DNA of 48,534 bases from Methanomassiliicoccaceae archaeon (GTDB lineage Archaea > Thermoplasmatota > Thermoplasmata > Methanomassiliicoccales > Methanomethylophilaceae), in contig PWHV01000028.1 of NCBI GenBank assembly GCA_003555025.1, positions 1 to 48,534 on the forward strand, in the 5' to 3' direction. The notes under the pieces are model-generated. The model had not been told where the DNA came from and ran no database searches. It saw only the letters and a program-made list of their open reading frames with translations. Position numbers and translations under genes: made by a program. Positions 15,954 to 24,823 of this stretch are shown piece by piece (the stretch's first letter is position 1; each line of letters starts with the position of its first letter).

Positions 15954-16793
15954 TCAGCACAGGTAGTCCAGCAGCTCCTTGACCGCCTCCGAGTAAGGCC
16001 CTCCTCTGCCGATTATGGTCGACATGTCGGGCTCGCTCTCCCTCACCGTTGGGTCGTAGGGTAGGGCGAAGACATGGTCGAAGGATTCGAACGACAACGT
16101 ATCGGCGGCCGACTCCAGCTCCACCGGGTCGTAGACCTTGTTGAGCACAAGGTCGACCTCCTTCATGTCCAGCTCCCGAGCCAGGGCGGCTATCCTCTCC
16201 GCCACCTTCAACGAGTTGAAGCTCACCTCGGAGACGATGAGGACGACATCGAAACCCTGGGTGACGGAGCGTCCGAAGGGCTCCATGCCCGCTTGGGCGT
16301 CCATCAGCACCAGGTCCTCGTCCCGCGTATCGACGAAACGCACCAACGCCCCCAAAAGAGCGTTCTCTGGACAAAGGCAGCCGGTGGCGGAATGTACCAC
16401 ACCCCCCATGACGAGGAGGCCGAGGTTCTCCTGCACGAACACGCCGAAACGATCGACCACATCGGAAACGTCGGGGTTGAGGCTGACCAGCCCCCCGTGC
16501 CCACCGGGGCGGGACCCTGTTTTCTCCTCTATGAGATCGGCCTCGTCGGTGATCGGCCGCAGGCCCTCCGCCTTGTCGGTTGGGTATCCCAGCGAGTAGG
16601 CGAGGTTCTGCTGCACGTCCTGGTCGAGGGCGAGGACCCTGCGCCCCTCTCCGGCGGCGATGAGGCTCAGCGAGGCGGCGAGGGTGGTCTTTCCCACGCC
16701 GCCCTTGCCGGCCACCACCACCCTCCTGCCCCTGAGCTCGCCCGGGCTCTTGCCCAGCTCGTCGCTGAGCTCCTTGGCCGCCTTGCGGCTCAT
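15954..16793 (-). CDS. cooC: CooC-type nickel-insertion ATPase for CO dehydrogenase
   Basis: A 279-residue SIMIBI-class ATPase. GKGGVGKTT (29-37) is the deviant Walker A with signature lysine; LALDQDVQQNLA follows. The CXC metal motif of CooC is present as CLCPENALL (C139, C141), through which a dimer binds Ni(II). LVLMDAQAGMEPFGR is the switch/Walker B region. The family loads nickel into the C-cluster of CO dehydrogenase. Its ATG overlaps the cooS stop (ATGA), fixing the start and showing co-translation with its client. Confidence 0.9.
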   Translation of the reverse strand: MSRKAAKELSDELGKSPGELRGRRVVVAGKGGVGKTTLAASLSLIAAGEGRRVLALDQDVQQNLAYSLGYPTDKAEGLRPITDEADLIEEKTGSRPGGHGGLVSLNPDVSDVVDRFGVFVQENLGLLVMGGVVHSATGCLCPENALLGALVRFVDTRDEDLVLMDAQAGMEPFGRSVTQGFDVVLIVSEVSFNSLKVAERIAALARELDMKEVDLVLNKVYDPVELESAADTLSFESFDHVFALPYDPTVRESEPDMSTIIGRGGPYSEAVKELLDYLC

Positions 16794-18721
16794 ATTCCCA
16801 GGCCCGCCCTCTTCGCCTCGATGTGGGCCTCGATGATGTCAGCGCATTTCACCGGGTCGGCCTCGACCCAGAACTTGGCACCCACCGCTCCATCCAGGCC
16901 TTCGGTCAGCAGATTGACGACGTTCTCGCTGCCGGTGATCTTGGGCATGACGCCCAGGGCGACGCTTATGCCCGAGCCGACGAAGTAAGCACCGATGGCC
17001 ACCGCTTTGGGGGAGTACCACTCCGGCGCCGCCCCCGCGACCGGGAGCTGGTCCATGCGAGCGCCGGCCAGGTTGGCCAGCTCGGCCGCCAGCGTTAGTA
17101 TGCGGGTGTTGTCCACGCAGGAGCCCATGTGCAGCACCGGCGGCACGCCCAGCGATTCACAGACCGCTTTGAGGGAATCGCCCGCCTGGTCGGCGGCCTC
17201 CGGCCTCATCAGCCCCGCCTCGGCGCAGGCGACACCGGCGCAGCCGGTCTCCACCACGATGATGTTGCGCTTGATGAGCTCCTTCGCCAGGGTTATGTGC
17301 CCGTAGTCCTGCTTGATCTTGGGGTTATTGCAGCCCACCACACCCACGGCGCCGCGGATGTCGCCCTTTAGTATCAGGTCGAGAAGGGGCTGCAACGTAC
17401 CTCCCAGGGCCTCGCGCAGGGCCTCAACGGAGAAGCCGACGATGGCGCTCACTGGGCCGTCCGGTATGAGGACGCGCTCCTTCTTGCGCTTGGGGAAGTT
17501 ACCGATGGCGATCTCTAGCATCTCCTTCGACTTCTCGTGGGCGTTCTCCGGGTTGACCTCGATGTGCTCGCCTCCGGGGATGACCGCCTTCGGTGATGTG
17601 GTTATCACCGAGGTGTGGTAACACGCGGCCACATGAGGCAGCGACGGGAAGATGCACTGGTAGTCGACGATCATCGCCTCCAGGGCCCCGGTGGTGATGA
17701 CCAGCTCTTGGCTAAGGTGGTTGCCCGCCTGGGGCACGCCCTTGCGCATGAGCAGCTCGTTGCCGGTGCAGCACAGGCCGACGAGGTTGATTCCCTTCGC
17801 GCCCGCCGCCTCGGCCTTCTCCACCATCTCCGGGTCGGAGGCCATCTTGACCACCATCTCCGACAGCACGGGGTTGTGACCGTGCAGCGCCACGTTGACA
17901 TGGTCCTCCTTCAACGTGCCGAGGTTGACCATCGTCTCCCTTATCCCCGGGGTGCCGAACAGCACGTCCGAGAGCTCGGTGCCGATCATCGATCCGCCCC
18001 ATCCGTCCCCCAGCGATGTTTTCACTCCGTGCGCGAGGATGTTGGAGTAATCGGCCCCGACGCCCATGTGCACCCGGTGCATTGCTTCCACGATCTCCCG
18101 GTCGATGGAGCGCGGCAGGAGCCCTGCGCCCTTCAAGAGCGAGTAGGTGCCGGGCGGCATCCTCTTGGCCATGGCCAGCTCGCCTCTGAGCGTGCCGAAC
18201 TCCTCCAGCATAGCTAACGCCAGCTGCTCGGCGGTCTTTTTCTCCCCGGCGGAGCTGTCGATCCCGTACTCCTCGGCCAGGGCCGCCAGCTTCACCGGGT
18301 CGCTTATGCTGTAGTTCTCCGCCCTGCCGGTGGCTGTCGCCAGCAGGGTCTCAGCCACCTCCCTTCCGTGGTCGGAGTGCGATGCCGCTCCGGTCGCTAT
18401 GGTGTCCAACAGGTTCCTGGATACCACCAGGTCGGCGTCCGCGCCGCAGACCCCGCGGTCCCTGTCGCCGCCTAGGATGCGGCAGGGTCCCATGGCGCAG
18501 CGTTGGCAGGACACGCCTGTGGCGCAGGACTTGCAGGGTGGCTGCTGGTTGCGGAAGCGATCCCATACCGTCTGGACCCCATCCTCCATTGTCTTCTGGA
18601 GGACCTCTTTTACCTGGGGGTCCACCGCCCTCTCCTCCACCATGTAAGGTATGTCGCCCTCCCTTATGCAATCGGGCGGGACCTTGAGGCAGTCCGCTTT
18701 CTTCTCTTCACCGTCCGTCAT
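16790..18721 (-). CDS. cooS: Monofunctional Ni-Fe CO dehydrogenase catalytic subunit
   Basis: A 643-residue CooS protein. The N-terminal cysteines (C63, C66, C72, C75, C80, with C92 after) fit the D- and B-cluster pattern CKSCATGVSCQRCAMGPC. C-cluster motifs are all present: LHGHNP (His ligand), LCCTGNE, VGCNNPK, VETGCAGVAC and MGSCVDNT. It catalyses CO + H2O to CO2 with low-potential electrons, in the cytosol. GGAGG eight nt before ATG 18721 supports the start; a TATA-like TTGATATAA lies at 18780-18788. No acetyl-CoA synthase subunit or CooF ferredoxin adjoins it, so it is probably a stand-alone CO-oxidising or CO2-reducing enzyme whose electron partner is elsewhere. Confidence 0.95.
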   Translation of the reverse strand: MTDGEEKKADCLKVPPDCIREGDIPYMVEERAVDPQVKEVLQKTMEDGVQTVWDRFRNQQPPCKSCATGVSCQRCAMGPCRILGGDRDRGVCGADADLVVSRNLLDTIATGAASHSDHGREVAETLLATATGRAENYSISDPVKLAALAEEYGIDSSAGEKKTAEQLALAMLEEFGTLRGELAMAKRMPPGTYSLLKGAGLLPRSIDREIVEAMHRVHMGVGADYSNILAHGVKTSLGDGWGGSMIGTELSDVLFGTPGIRETMVNLGTLKEDHVNVALHGHNPVLSEMVVKMASDPEMVEKAEAAGAKGINLVGLCCTGNELLMRKGVPQAGNHLSQELVITTGALEAMIVDYQCIFPSLPHVAACYHTSVITTSPKAVIPGGEHIEVNPENAHEKSKEMLEIAIGNFPKRKKERVLIPDGPVSAIVGFSVEALREALGGTLQPLLDLILKGDIRGAVGVVGCNNPKIKQDYGHITLAKELIKRNIIVVETGCAGVACAEAGLMRPEAADQAGDSLKAVCESLGVPPVLHMGSCVDNTRILTLAAELANLAGARMDQLPVAGAAPEWYSPKAVAIGAYFVGSGISVALGVMPKITGSENVVNLLTEGLDGAVGAKFWVEADPVKCADIIEAHIEAKRAGLGI

Positions 18722-19060
18722 ATGTAATGCCTCCGTGCAGGCCTCCTCGGCCTTTGCTGAGGTTAAAATTGACCAGTTCGTTATATCAAGGTTGTTGTGC
18801 TAAGGTGCCTGTTCCGCTCATTCCGTTCCCTTTGTGAGCCCCCGTCCTTACATGGAGCGGGAGGAGAACGAATAGGTCTAGGCCCCTCGTAAGAGCGGTT
18901 CTCGCTGAGTGGGGCATCCGCTTACGCTGAAACAAGACATTTCAACCCCAATGCTTTCCGCCCCGCCTCGCTCCTGTCGCATCGATGGACCCTCAACCCG
19001 TTTTCGCGATGTTCGGTTATCTTTTTCAACGCGTTCCAACGATATCTCTGCGGTGCATCC
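18722..19060. promoter_or_regulatory. Divergent intergenic region between cooS and a CobW-like gene
   Basis: About 340 nt without a convincing gene. It carries the cooS promoter (TATA-like TTGATATAA on the minus strand at 18780-18788). Toward the right end, GCGGTG five nt before ATG 19061 is a ribosome site. I see no strong inverted repeat. Confidence 0.4.
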
Positions 19061-19687
19061 ATGCTTTTCGTGATGCTGTCCGCCCCGATGGGGGTCAACA
19101 GGTCCGCGGTCAGCTCCGCCCTTATACGGGGGCTTCGCGCCGAAGGTCTGAGGAGGGTCACCGTTCTCAGCAATGACGTGGCCGTCGACAGTGCAGATGC
19201 AATGAACAGCAGGATCTGCGAGTTGGAGAGAAGGACCCTGAACAACGCCTGCGTCAGCTGCTCCCTGAAGCCGGACCTCGTCGAGGAGTTACGCAGGATG
19301 GAAAGGGAGTCAGACCCTCAAGCGGTCATCTTCGAGGCCAATCCCAACGCCCATCCCGTCATGGTCCTCGATGCGCTGGAGGACCTCAATGGCCTGACAA
19401 TATCCAATGTGGCGGTCGTAATGGTCCTGGATGCCGTTATGTTCCATGAGAGGGCGGCCGTCCACGAGCGCCCGTTGCGGCAGCAGCTCGGGCTGGCCGA
19501 CCTGGTGGTTATGGACAACGCCGACGGGGTCGCGTACGAGGAACTGGAAGAGATGGAGTCCACCGTCGCCTCCTGGGGTCATAGGGGCCCGTTCCTCCGC
19601 ATGCTCGATGGCGGTTACGGACATGACTTAAGCCCCCTCATCGACCTGGCGATGGGCACGACCGTTGAATCCCGTCAGAAAGATTAA
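19061..19687 (+). CDS. Degenerate CobW/G3E-type protein without a standard P-loop
   Basis: A 208-residue protein with the order of a G3E (CobW/UreG/HypB) domain. At residues 7-16, where GxxGxGKTT should be, it reads SAPMGVNRSA, so nucleotide binding is doubtful. NNACVSCSLKPDL (61-73) parallels the CobW metal motif with C64 and C67. ADLVVMDNAD (146-155) parallels the NKxD guanine-specificity region, also altered. The gene lies 61 nt before a UroD-type methyltransferase on the same strand and opposite the CO dehydrogenase genes. A metal or corrinoid chaperone role for either neighbour is conceivable but inferred. Confidence 0.5.
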   Translation: MLFVMLSAPMGVNRSAVSSALIRGLRAEGLRRVTVLSNDVAVDSADAMNSRICELERRTLNNACVSCSLKPDLVEELRRMERESDPQAVIFEANPNAHPVMVLDALEDLNGLTISNVAVVMVLDAVMFHERAAVHERPLRQQLGLADLVVMDNADGVAYEELEEMESTVASWGHRGPFLRMLDGGYGHDLSPLIDLAMGTTVESRQKD

Positions 19688-19748
19688 TCATTCCCTGCGT
19701 TGTTTTTTCACAATCGACAAAGCGTTTCACTGGGAGGAGAGGATCAGC

Positions 19749-20747
19749 ATGAACGGAAGGGAGAGGGTTCTGGACGCCATCGCCATGAAGGAGACCGACC
19801 GGGTGCCGGTGCTACCGCCTTTCCAGGGGTACTGGGCCCTGGGCGAGGCGGGGATCTCCGTGCGGGATTCGATCGACAAGCCGGAGGCCGCCGCCCAGGC
19901 AAACATCGAACTTTCCGAGAGATGCGGCTTCGATGGCTATGAGGCGATGTGGGACTGGCTAACGATGGTGGAGGCGGTCGGCTGCGAGGTGAAGATACCG
20001 GAGACGGGAACGATACCCACCATGGAGCCGGTGTTGAGGACGCCGGACGACCTCGATGCCCTGGAGCGGCCTGACCCTCACAAGGACTATCGGATGCTGA
20101 GCTCCATACGCTCCATGGAGTACATGAGGAAGAAGGTGGGCGATGAGCGCTTCATCTACATGGAGGTGGTATCGCCGTTCACGCTGGTGGGCGAGATGAG
20201 AGGGGTGGAGGAGCTGATGATGGAGACCTTCCTCGAGCCCTCGTTCGTGGAGGAGATGCTGATCTTCAGCAACGCCGTGGTCAAGGACTACTGCCGCGCC
20301 TGTCTCGGCACCGACACCGACATGGTCACGCTCTGCGAGCCCACTGCCTCTGGATCACTGATCTCCCCGGATGGCTTCAACCGCTTCTCGGCGCCTTACA
20401 TGAGGGACTGCTCCAAGCTCATCAAGGATGACGCTAGGATTGCGATGGTCCATATATGCGGGGACACCAACGACCGCCTCGAGGACGTGGAGGCCATCGA
20501 CGCCGACGTGTTCTCCATGGACGCGCAGGTCGACGTGGGCCTGGCGTCACAGAAGATGGGGCATGCGATACTGGGCAACATAGACCCCACGGAGGCGCTG
20601 TACTCGGGGACGCCGCAGGGCGTCCGCGAGGAGGTCTCCCACATACTCGCGAAAGCCAGGGACCGCGGCTTCATCCTCGGTGCCGGCTGCGATATAGCCA
20701 CCGGCTCGCCCTTGGACAACGTGATGGCGATAATGGACTCCCTGTGA
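19749..20747 (+). CDS. UroD-family methylcobamide:CoM methyltransferase-like protein (third copy)
   Basis: A 332-residue UroD-fold protein of the MtaA/MtbA type with zinc ligands H235 and C237 (VHICGDT) and C314 (GAGCDIA). It shares DPHKD and EPTASGS loops with the protein at 12077. GGAGGAGAGG upstream selects ATG 19749. The family transfers methyl groups from corrinoid proteins to coenzyme M. No corrinoid protein or substrate methyltransferase adjoins it; the only partner is the CobW-like gene before it, so its donor is encoded elsewhere or it is shared. Confidence 0.75.
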   Translation: MNGRERVLDAIAMKETDRVPVLPPFQGYWALGEAGISVRDSIDKPEAAAQANIELSERCGFDGYEAMWDWLTMVEAVGCEVKIPETGTIPTMEPVLRTPDDLDALERPDPHKDYRMLSSIRSMEYMRKKVGDERFIYMEVVSPFTLVGEMRGVEELMMETFLEPSFVEEMLIFSNAVVKDYCRACLGTDTDMVTLCEPTASGSLISPDGFNRFSAPYMRDCSKLIKDDARIAMVHICGDTNDRLEDVEAIDADVFSMDAQVDVGLASQKMGHAILGNIDPTEALYSGTPQGVREEVSHILAKARDRGFILGAGCDIATGSPLDNVMAIMDSL

Positions 20748-20784
20748 GCTCACTGGGACGTTCGCCGCCGCTCGCAACGGGGAT

Positions 20785-21216
20785 TCAGATCTCGGTCTCC
20801 TCGTCCAGCTTATCGTAGCCGTCGATTAGCTCCGAGGGGTCCTCACCCTTCTGGCGGTAGTGCTCGGCGATGGCCTTCTTCATCGCTTTCACCGCCAACA
20901 GCGAGCAGTGCACCTTCTTCTGCGGAAGCCCCTCCAGCGCATCGACGATGTCCGACTCTTTGAGCTTGAGCGCCTCGGAGACGGTCCTCCCCTTCACCAT
21001 TTCGGTAGCCATCGATGACGAGGCGATCGCCGCTCCGCAGCCGAAGGTCTTGAAACCGATGTCCTCTATGACCTCGTCCTCGTTTATGCGCATGTATATG
21101 CGCGTCTTGTCGCCGCAGTTGGGATTCCCCACCTCGCCGACGGCGGTGGCGTCCTTTATCTCGCCGATGTTGCGGGGCTCGTTGAAATGCTCCATCACCT
21201 TCTCGGAATACTCCAT
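20785..21216 (-). CDS. iscU: IscU Fe-S cluster scaffold
   Basis: A 143-residue scaffold with the three ligand cysteines C34 (NPNCGDK), C60 (FGCGAAIASSSMAT) and C104 (VHCSLLAVKAM). The Asp after C34 (CGD), which controls cluster release in the family, is present. It starts four nt after the stop of the cysteine desulfurase gene, so the pair is one operon that builds Fe-S clusters in the cytosol. AAGGAGG upstream supports ATG 21216. A diverged second copy lies at 7288-7689. Confidence 0.93.
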   Translation of the reverse strand: MEYSEKVMEHFNEPRNIGEIKDATAVGEVGNPNCGDKTRIYMRINEDEVIEDIGFKTFGCGAAIASSSMATEMVKGRTVSEALKLKESDIVDALEGLPQKKVHCSLLAVKAMKKAIAEHYRQKGEDPSELIDGYDKLDEETEI

Positions 21217-21220
21217 CTGA

Positions 21221-22399
21221 TCAATCCTCCTTCTTGCCGCAGTTGCACAGCGGCGAGAGAGAACGCAACCTCTCCACCACCACAGGCATGTGCTCCAATA
21301 TATGGTCTATGTCTTCCTCGTTGTTACCGTCGCCGAGGGAGAAGCGCACCGACCCGTGGGCCAACGTCTCGGGGATCCCGGTGGCGGTGAGCACGTGCGA
21401 GGCCTCCAGGGAGCCGGTGGAGCACGCGGAGCCAGTGGAGGCCTGGATTCCGCGGTAGTCCAGCATGAGGGCTGCCGATTCGCCCTCGATGCCATCGAAG
21501 GCGAAGGAGGCGCTGCCCGGCAGCCTCCTTTCGGGATGGCCGGTCAGGTGCGCCCCCTCTATACTCAGAACCCCTTCGATGAGACGGTCGCGCATCGCTC
21601 TGAGTCGCTTGTCGGCCTCGGACATGCCGCGTATCGATTCCTCCAGGGCCACCACCATCCCCAGTATGGCGGCGACGTTCTCAGTGCCGCCGCGGCGCCC
21701 CCTCTCCTGCCCTCCTCCGTGTATGAGGGGAGGGAGCTTTATCCCTTGGCGGACGTAGAGGGCGGCCGCCCCCTTGGGCCCTCCGAACTTGTGGCCGGCC
21801 ATGGTGAGCATGTCGACCTGCAGCTCGTTCACGTCCACCGGCAGGTGGCCCACGGTCTGCACCGCGTCGGTGTGGAACAGCACCTCATTGTCCTTGCATA
21901 ACTGGGCCATATCCTCTATCGGCTGTATGGTGCCGATTTCGTTGTTGGCCATCATGACCGAGACGAGAACGGTGTCCTCCCGCATCTCTTCCTTGAGGGA
22001 CTCCACCGAAGCTTCGCCGTTATCATCAACCGGAAGATAGCTTATCTCGTATCCCTGTTCTCGAAGGTGCTCGCAGCTGGCGATTATGGCGGGATGCTCC
22101 ACCGAGCTGGTGATGACATGCCTGCCCTTGTCCTTCATGATTTCAGCGGCGCCCTTTACGGCCCAGTTGTCGGCCTCGCTGCCGTTGCTGGTGAAATGTA
22201 TCTCGTTCTTCCGCGCGCCGATGGCGCTGGCGATCCGTTCCCTCGCGTCCTCTAGGGCCTTCTTGGCGGCCTGGGCGGAGGAATGGAGACCGGACGGGTT
22301 TCCATGGTGCTCCTTCATGAACGCCGTCATGGCCTCGAGGGCGGCCTCGGAAACAGGGGTGGTGGCGGCGTGGTCGGCGTATACGGTTCTGGTCATCAT
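21221..22399 (-). CDS. iscS: Cysteine desulfurase (IscS/NifS)
   Basis: A 392-residue PLP enzyme. It opens with YADHAATTPVSEAA; the PLP lysine is in AGHKFGGPKG, and the catalytic cysteine in GSACSTGSLEASHV, a flexible-loop arrangement typical of group I IscS/NifS proteins. It takes sulfur from cysteine as a persulfide for IscU, encoded four nt downstream. GGAG seven nt before supports ATG 22399 (ATG 22396 is also possible). An AT-rich TCTAATATC about 70 nt upstream is the likely promoter. Confidence 0.95.
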   Translation of the reverse strand: MMTRTVYADHAATTPVSEAALEAMTAFMKEHHGNPSGLHSSAQAAKKALEDARERIASAIGARKNEIHFTSNGSEADNWAVKGAAEIMKDKGRHVITSSVEHPAIIASCEHLREQGYEISYLPVDDNGEASVESLKEEMREDTVLVSVMMANNEIGTIQPIEDMAQLCKDNEVLFHTDAVQTVGHLPVDVNELQVDMLTMAGHKFGGPKGAAALYVRQGIKLPPLIHGGGQERGRRGGTENVAAILGMVVALEESIRGMSEADKRLRAMRDRLIEGVLSIEGAHLTGHPERRLPGSASFAFDGIEGESAALMLDYRGIQASTGSACSTGSLEASHVLTATGIPETLAHGSVRFSLGDGNNEEDIDHILEHMPVVVERLRSLSPLCNCGKKED

Positions 22400-22545
22400 T
22401 GTCGCTCTCCAGATATCGTGTGGCTATCGGTGGTGTTTTCGGATTGTGTAACAATGGTTAAGATATTAGACCTTTGCGCGAAATTGCTCAGACGTCCGCT
22501 CCTTTTTCTTGTCAGACTGCGACACCCATGTTCCTCGCTGAAGCG

Positions 22546-23370
22546 TCAGCGCTTGCCGCTTCTCACGGCCGCGACCGTCCATCCGACCTCGTCGCGGTCT
22601 ACGGGCCGGTGATAGGGGAACGCTATCAACGTGACGCGGTTCTCCGCGCACTCCTCCTCCTTGATGAGGTCCCGCTCCTTCACATCCCGCAGGCGGTCCT
22701 CATCGGAAGCGTTCGCCCACTTCTCGTAGTGCTCCGGTCCGCGGTGCTCGAGGGCGATGCCGATGCCGGGAACGTAAACCTCCAATGGGCCGGAGCTGAG
22801 CCATTCCGGGTAATGGTTGCGCAGGACCTCCTCGTTGGGGAACAGGGCCTGCACTATGCGGAACAGCTCGTCATTGTCCACGTCGGTCTCGCCGCGCCCT
22901 CGGAAGCCGTACATCCTCCTTATGGAATCGTCGGCGGCGTTCCAGAGGTCCTCTGCCCCCCTCACCTCTCCCTCTTTGGCGGCCATCTCGACGGCCGTCC
23001 TCATGATGTAGGCGCCGTAGCGGCGTTCGAACTCATCCATTCCGTCGAGGTCTTCCGAATAAAGATGGGTGGATGGCAGGTCGAGGCAGAGCTCGCATGC
23101 CATTCCGCTGTAGGGTATGTGCTCGACGAGGGCCTCGATCTCCTCCCTCTCCCTGCCGGTGGACTTCATCAAGGCCTCGATGTCATGGTCGCGGGGGAAT
23201 TCGAGCACGGAGGATGCGGCGTCCATCGACTCCATGGCCTTCATGAAGCACTTGCAGATGCAAAGCTTGCCGCACTTGACGCATTCCCATATGAGCTTCC
23301 ATTCTCCCGGGATGTCATTGAACAGCCGGTATCTGTGCCGGCACAGGGCGGGATCGTTCTTTTCCGTCAC
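22546..23370 (-). CDS. Cys-rich protein with a Vsr-like (PD-(D/E)XK) nuclease-type C-terminus
   Basis: A 274-residue protein. The N-terminus has a dense Cys cluster (C30, C33, C37, C39, C41) and a second pair C92/C95 (CELC), probably zinc sites. The C-terminal part (about 175-254) follows the strand-helix order of Vsr/PD-(D/E)XK folds: PLEVYVPGIGIALEHRG, then HY, K-rich RDLIK and VTLIAFPY. E197, E208 and K237 are candidate catalytic positions; the first acidic residue is Glu rather than Asp. I do not know the family. Start: GTG 23370, six nt after GGAGG. It stands alone, 146 nt before iscS on the same strand. Confidence 0.5.
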   Translation of the reverse strand: MTEKNDPALCRHRYRLFNDIPGEWKLIWECVKCGKLCICKCFMKAMESMDAASSVLEFPRDHDIEALMKSTGREREEIEALVEHIPYSGMACELCLDLPSTHLYSEDLDGMDEFERRYGAYIMRTAVEMAAKEGEVRGAEDLWNAADDSIRRMYGFRGRGETDVDNDELFRIVQALFPNEEVLRNHYPEWLSSGPLEVYVPGIGIALEHRGPEHYEKWANASDEDRLRDVKERDLIKEEECAENRVTLIAFPYHRPVDRDEVGWTVAAVRSGKR

Positions 23371-23785
23371 ATCATTCCTCCATGGTACATGCCGAGGGAC
23401 GTCCTTAACGGAACTGGTTATTGAAGCGAGCCCATCCAGGTCCGCGATTCGCATTGACCGACTCATGCCACGCGTCTATAGGATATTCCAGTCCCGTCAT
23501 TCTCACTGATGGCAATCCCCTTGCCTCATAGAAATAATGTGCCTTTTTACCATTGCACGAAACCCCCGCCCCTGGTGGTCTGGAACACCATTGCCCGCTT
23601 TGAAAGAAGAGGACAAACGCAGCAACGGATTGCCGTGGACCTCGCCCGGCATCAGCGGTCGCGTTCGCTCGGCCATCGGACAGCCCTCCGGCATATGCGG
23701 TCCTCATCATTGATGGCCCCCGCGTCAATAAGACCGTTCAATCCAGCGCGGCATCGTAGAACGAGGCGGAGTCACAGTGCGGTTT
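23371..23785. other. Intergenic region without a recognised gene
   Basis: About 415 nt. Reading frames here lack ribosome sites and recognisable composition. I could not fold a tRNA on either strand. Confidence 0.35.
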
Positions 23786-23983
23786 TCAAACGGTTTTCAA
23801 TTTCACCCGCGGAGCGCTCACGCGGAATCCGCAGAATGAGCAGTGCTCCCTCCCCCTGCGGACGGCCTCACCGCAGACGCTGCAGTTCCCCTGCAAAGAG
23901 TTGGCGCAGTTGGGGCAGTAATGCCATCCGCCCTCGCGGAACGCGGCGCAATGGCCGCACTGCGAGCCCACTATCCTCGCCAT
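23786..23983 (-). CDS. Small double zinc-ribbon protein
   Basis: A 65-residue protein with four CXXC knuckles: CGHC, CPNC, CSVC and CSFC. This is enough for two zinc sites, and the basic tail (APRVKLKTV) suggests nucleic-acid or protein contact. Such short zinc ribbons are common in archaea and mostly uncharacterised. It is followed 75 nt upstream by the flavoprotein gene on the same strand, with no evident shared role. Confidence 0.7.
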   Translation of the reverse strand: MARIVGSQCGHCAAFREGGWHYCPNCANSLQGNCSVCGEAVRRGREHCSFCGFRVSAPRVKLKTV

Positions 23984-24057
23984 GAGCGGACCATGCTCCC
24001 GTTGGGTTATTGAATCATTATGCTACATGAAGCCTACATCAGGCGTATGAGGATGAT

Positions 24058-24675
24058 TCAAACGTTCTTCCGACGCAGACCGGTGTTCAACTCCAGCGAC
24101 CTCTGCAGCCTGATGCCCGCCTTGGTTGCATCACCCAACGCCGCATCGCTGCCCCGCGCCTCCCCCGGCGAGAAAAGGTGCAGGGCCTTCACTTCATGGA
24201 CAACTCGGAAACCTAGCACCTCCAGCGTCATCCTCATAGTGTCTGCGGTGAAGCCCATGTCGCGGACGTCCTCCTGCTCGCACACCGAGACTGTCACCGC
24301 GTACCCCGCGCCCCGCGTCTCCCTGGAGGTCGTCCAAACTGAGCGGTCGTCCTTGTGGAACACCACGCGGCAGTACATCCGGTCGATGAACGCCTTCATG
24401 TCCGAGCTCACGTTGTAGAAGTAGGTGGGCGAACCCAGGACCAAGGCGTCCGCCTCGTCGACCTTCGCGTATATCTCCGACATGCCGTCATCGATCACGC
24501 ACTCATTGGTGTCATAGCATCCATCGCAGCCGTCGCATCCGTTGATGCCGTGGTCTCCGAGGAACATCAGCTCCTTCTCCCAACCCCTGGAAGGCAAGGA
24601 GTCCATTACTTTGCGCACCAGTGTCGCGGTGTTGCCCTCCTTGCGTCTGCTGCCAACCAATGCCAATACCTTCAT
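24058..24675 (-). CDS. Iron-sulfur flavoprotein / NADPH-dependent FMN reductase family
   Basis: A 205-residue flavodoxin-fold protein. GSRRKEGNTATLV (8-20) is the FMN phosphate loop; C47, C50, C53 and C59 (CDGCDGCYDTNEC) match the compact cluster motif of methanogen iron-sulfur flavoproteins; SPTYFYNVSSDMKAFIDR is the second flavin loop. The family (Isf type) passes electrons between ferredoxin and oxygen, peroxide or other acceptors as a homodimer. GAGAGG seven nt upstream favours ATG 24675 over ATG 24681 and 24690. It is divergent from the NYN-LOTUS gene. Confidence 0.85.
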   Translation of the reverse strand: MKVLALVGSRRKEGNTATLVRKVMDSLPSRGWEKELMFLGDHGINGCDGCDGCYDTNECVIDDGMSEIYAKVDEADALVLGSPTYFYNVSSDMKAFIDRMYCRVVFHKDDRSVWTTSRETRGAGYAVTVSVCEQEDVRDMGFTADTMRMTLEVLGFRVVHEVKALHLFSPGEARGSDAALGDATKAGIRLQRSLELNTGLRRKNV

Positions 24676-24823
24676 CGTCATTCCTCTCAAGGTCCATGCC
24701 CCGCATGGTTCTTATCGATGTCGGCGGTTAAGCGGAAGGAAACGCACTGGACAGTAAATTATAATTAATGACATAAAAAAATGGTTAAATAATGCTTCCC
24801 GCATTTCAAAGCAAGGTGCGCCC

